33,237 bases of DNA from an uncultured Chloroflexales bacterium (GTDB taxonomy: Bacteria; Chloroflexota; Chloroflexia; Chloroflexales; Chloroflexaceae). Made by a program: the position numbers and the translations under genes. The notes beneath the pieces are model-generated. The model made no database searches and was not told where the DNA came from. It saw only the letters and a program-made list of their open reading frames with translations. Positions 31,609-33,237 of the stretch are shown piece by piece. The stretch's first letter is position 1, and each line of letters starts with the position of its first letter. The stretch lies in contig CALANA010000312.1 of assembly GCA_937925925.1 (NCBI GenBank), forward strand, positions 1 through 33,237. The letters run 5' to 3'.

Positions 31609-32727
31609 TCAAGACCGCTTTGCGTCTTCTTCGGGCGGATCGACAGCATACAGGCTGTGGTACAACGAGGTGGCAGTAGTATCGTCTATTTCGGTTATAG
31701 CCGTGCTATGCTCATCGTCCACGGGACGGATGAGAATGCCGCCGTCGATCAGTTCCACACGGGCGCGACGCCCAATGCCCGCCAGCGCCCGCTGATCGCC
31801 GGGAAGCTGGAGCCGCCCGGTTTTGTCCAGCACCACCAGTTCTTCACGCTGCGCTGCCTGCGCCGTACTATGCGTTGAATGCGCCGTATCTGCCGCAGCG
31901 GGCACATTCGGTGTGTGGATGGTCTCGCTGCTGGTGCGCCCATCGCGAATGGCAACCACGCGGTCAACCTGTGCCGCCACTCGTGGGTCGTGTGTCACCA
32001 GCACGATCGTCAGACCGTAGCGCTCGCGCAGATCGCGGAGCAACCCCAGGATCATCTGCGCCGTCGGCCAGTCCACCTCGCCCGTTGGCTCGTCGCCGAG
32101 CAGGATGGCGGGCATATTCGCCAGCGCACAGGCAATGGCGATACGTTGCTGCTGCCCGCCAGAGAGTTGCGGCGGCTTCTGGTGTGCATAGTCGCTCATG
32201 CCCACCGCAGCCAGCAACTCATCGACGCGGGCACGGCGCTCACGGCCACCCATCCCGGCCAGCGTCATCAGCAACTCAATGTTCTCACGGGCGGTCAGAT
32301 AGGGCAGCAGGTTGCGCGTCGTCTGCTGCCAGACAAAGCCCACCTGTCGGCGGCGATAGGTCGTCAACTCGGACGCACTCAACTTGAGCAGGTTTTGACC
32401 AGCTACCTCCAGCCGCCCGGCTGAGGGCTGATCCAGACCACCCAGCGCACTCAGCAGCGTTGACTTGCCTGATCCAGACGGGCCAACCAGGGCCAGCATC
32501 TCGCCCTGCGCTACCTCCAGATCCAGCCCTTGCAGCGCGACCACCTCCAGGTCGGCCACGCGGAAGATCTTGACCAGACCGCTACAAACGATGAAGGGGG
32601 CCGCCGCGGCCTGGGGCATAGCGGATGGAGCAGGCAGGGAAGCAGGTTGCGCCGCGCCGTTATGCGCTGGTTCGGCATTGACTACCAGGTCTGCAACCCG
32701 CTCTGTTTGCTCTTTGCAATCACGCAT
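31609..32727 (-). CDS. ABC transporter ATP-binding protein with AbrB-like C-terminal domain
   Basis: 372 aa. After an Ala/Pro-rich N-terminal extension (about 1-45) comes a complete MacB/LolD-type ATPase (about 46-270): Walker A GPSGSGKSTLLS, FVWQQTTRNLLPYLTARENIEL, signature LSGGQQQRIAIACAL, Walker B ILLGDEPTGEVD and switch VTHD. A linker rich in Thr/Ala/His leads to a small strand-rich domain at about 300-345: VVLDKTGRLQLPGDQRALAGIGRRARVELIDGGILIRP, which has the pattern of an AbrB/MazE swapped-hairpin domain. Such domains usually bind DNA or mediate assembly; its purpose on an ATPase is unclear. GGGAGAG lies upstream of the ATG. It is probably transcribed with the solute-binding protein gene. 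Confidence 0.9.
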   Translation of the reverse strand: MRDCKEQTERVADLVVNAEPAHNGAAQPASLPAPSAMPQAAAAPFIVCSGLVKIFRVADLEVVALQGLDLEVAQGEMLALVGPSGSGKSTLLSALGGLDQPSAGRLEVAGQNLLKLSASELTTYRRRQVGFVWQQTTRNLLPYLTARENIELLMTLAGMGGRERRARVDELLAAVGMSDYAHQKPPQLSGGQQQRIAIACALANMPAILLGDEPTGEVDWPTAQMILGLLRDLRERYGLTIVLVTHDPRVAAQVDRVVAIRDGRTSSETIHTPNVPAAADTAHSTHSTAQAAQREELVVLDKTGRLQLPGDQRALAGIGRRARVELIDGGILIRPVDDEHSTAITEIDDTTATSLYHSLYAVDPPEEDAKRS

Positions 32728-32746
32728 TGAATATCTCTCCCTGCCG

Positions 32747-32852
32747 TTCTAACGTTTCAACTGCGTTAACACGTTAGAACGTTGGAACGTTATCAGGTTT
32801 CAACATTGCAACTCATCGTTCCAACATTTCAACATTCCGACGTTCTAACGGG
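32747..32852. repeat. AACGTT-rich repeat block
   Basis: Recurring words TTCTAACG, CGTTAGAACG, GGAACGTT and TTTCAACATT in direct and inverse orientation, sharing vocabulary with 6535-6570. It lies directly upstream of the ABC ATPase gene, so its promoter must be in or beyond this block. Confidence 0.6.
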
Positions 32853-32890
32853 AAAACGCTCTCCCGCAAAGACGCCTCGCGCCTCCACGT

Positions 32891-32997
32891 CTATAGCAGC
32901 GAGCAGCAACCTTGAGCCATCTCGATCCCGGTAGGGGTGAGTTTCAAACTTGCCCCTACAACCAACGTGGTTCAATAGTTTTGCTCTCCGCTATAGT
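32891..32997. repeat. 107-bp imperfect palindromic element
   Basis: CTATAGC (32891-32897) and GCTATAG (32991-32997) are the tips of long imperfect arms that continue through GAGCA-A-AAC. The centre is a hairpin GTAGGGG...CCCCTAC (32931-32959). The arm ends resemble those of R1 (CTATAG, GAGCAA), suggesting related terminal sequences. Confidence 0.6.
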
Positions 32998-33040
32998 CTC
33001 GGTCGAGGACGGGATGCCCGTACTCCCAGGGTTCCACGTC

Positions 33041-33237
33041 GCTCGAACGCTCGAACGCTCCCCCGCTCAGAACGCTCCCCCGCTCAGAACGCTCCCCCGC
33101 TCAGAACGCTCAGAACGCTCAGAACGCTCAGAACGCTCAGAACGCTCAGAACGCTCGAACGCTCCCCCGCTCAGAACGCTCAGAACGCTCAGAACGCTCG
33201 AACGCTCCCCCGCTCAGAACGCTCAGAACGCTCGAAC
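33041..33237. repeat. composite minisatellite (8-, 9- and 17-bp units), open at window end
   Basis: Eighteen perfect units of three kinds: A = GCTCGAAC, C = GCTCAGAAC, B = GCTCCCCCGCTCAGAAC. Order AABBBCCCCCABCCABCA. It continues beyond the window. No conserved repeat/spacer structure, so not CRISPR. It is preceded at 33001-33040 by a GGGATGCCCG-type short repeat. Confidence 0.95.

Noticed and set aside
33041..33237. Possible CRISPR array
   Set aside because: Units are contiguous 8-17-mers without spacers, and no cas gene is present.

Overview
The window looks like part of a filamentous anoxygenic phototroph-type Chloroflexota (Chloroflexales) chromosome. This rests on moderately high GC, a biotin carboxylase fused to its biotin carrier domain, an archaeal/eukaryotic-type prolyl-tRNA synthetase, a Ser/Thr kinase with a C-terminal membrane anchor, Rpn/DUF4351 and Uma2 nuclease-like genes, and an exceptional load of short palindromic and tandem repeats between genes. 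The assignment is inference; no rRNA or tRNA gene is visible to confirm it.

Layout. 1-2.7 kb: an RDD membrane protein and a convergent EamA transporter, followed by about 1 kb of small palindromic elements and a 49-bp tandem repeat. 2.7-5.1 kb: a compact operon of a secreted L,D-transpeptidase, a HipA-like kinase and an overlapping DUF3037 protein. 5.2-6.5 kb: a lipoprotein gene split by a one-base frameshift. 7.1-8.0 kb: a second EamA transporter. 8.0-9.0 kb: a repeat-only kilobase. 9.0-11.2 kb: a membrane diguanylate cyclase and a pyridoxamine-phosphate-oxidase-like flavoprotein separated by more palindromes. 11.8-19.1 kb: the housekeeping core, with accC-type biotin carboxylase/BCCP, proS, an 883-aa protein with acyltransferase-like motifs in its C-terminal half, and a Ser/Thr kinase, all on the + strand with short gaps. 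19.2-21.8 kb: a minus-strand Rpn/DUF4351 protein and a GT4 glycosyltransferase. 22.4-24.9 kb: a lipoprotein with an apparent sulfite-oxidase-like fold abutting a GAF/SpoIIE phosphatase.

24.9-33.2 kb is accessory in character. An MNT/HEPN toxin-antitoxin pair sits between two exact 74-bp copies of the 3' end of an ABC ATPase gene. A Uma2 gene sits between two arrays of GC-rich repeats that share a 118-bp block. Further on, all on the minus strand, are an unusual double solute-binding lipoprotein and an ABC ATPase with an AbrB-like tail. The window ends inside a minisatellite made of 8-, 9- and 17-bp units.

The most notable signals are (i) two families of dispersed palindromes whose stems differ by compensatory changes between copies, (ii) the 74-bp duplication bracketing the MNT/HEPN module, (iii) the double-headed solute-binding protein next to MacB/LolD-type ATPases with no visible permease, and (iv) the uncharacterised 883-aa two-part protein. 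Protein functions are assigned from motifs read by eye; no database search was possible.
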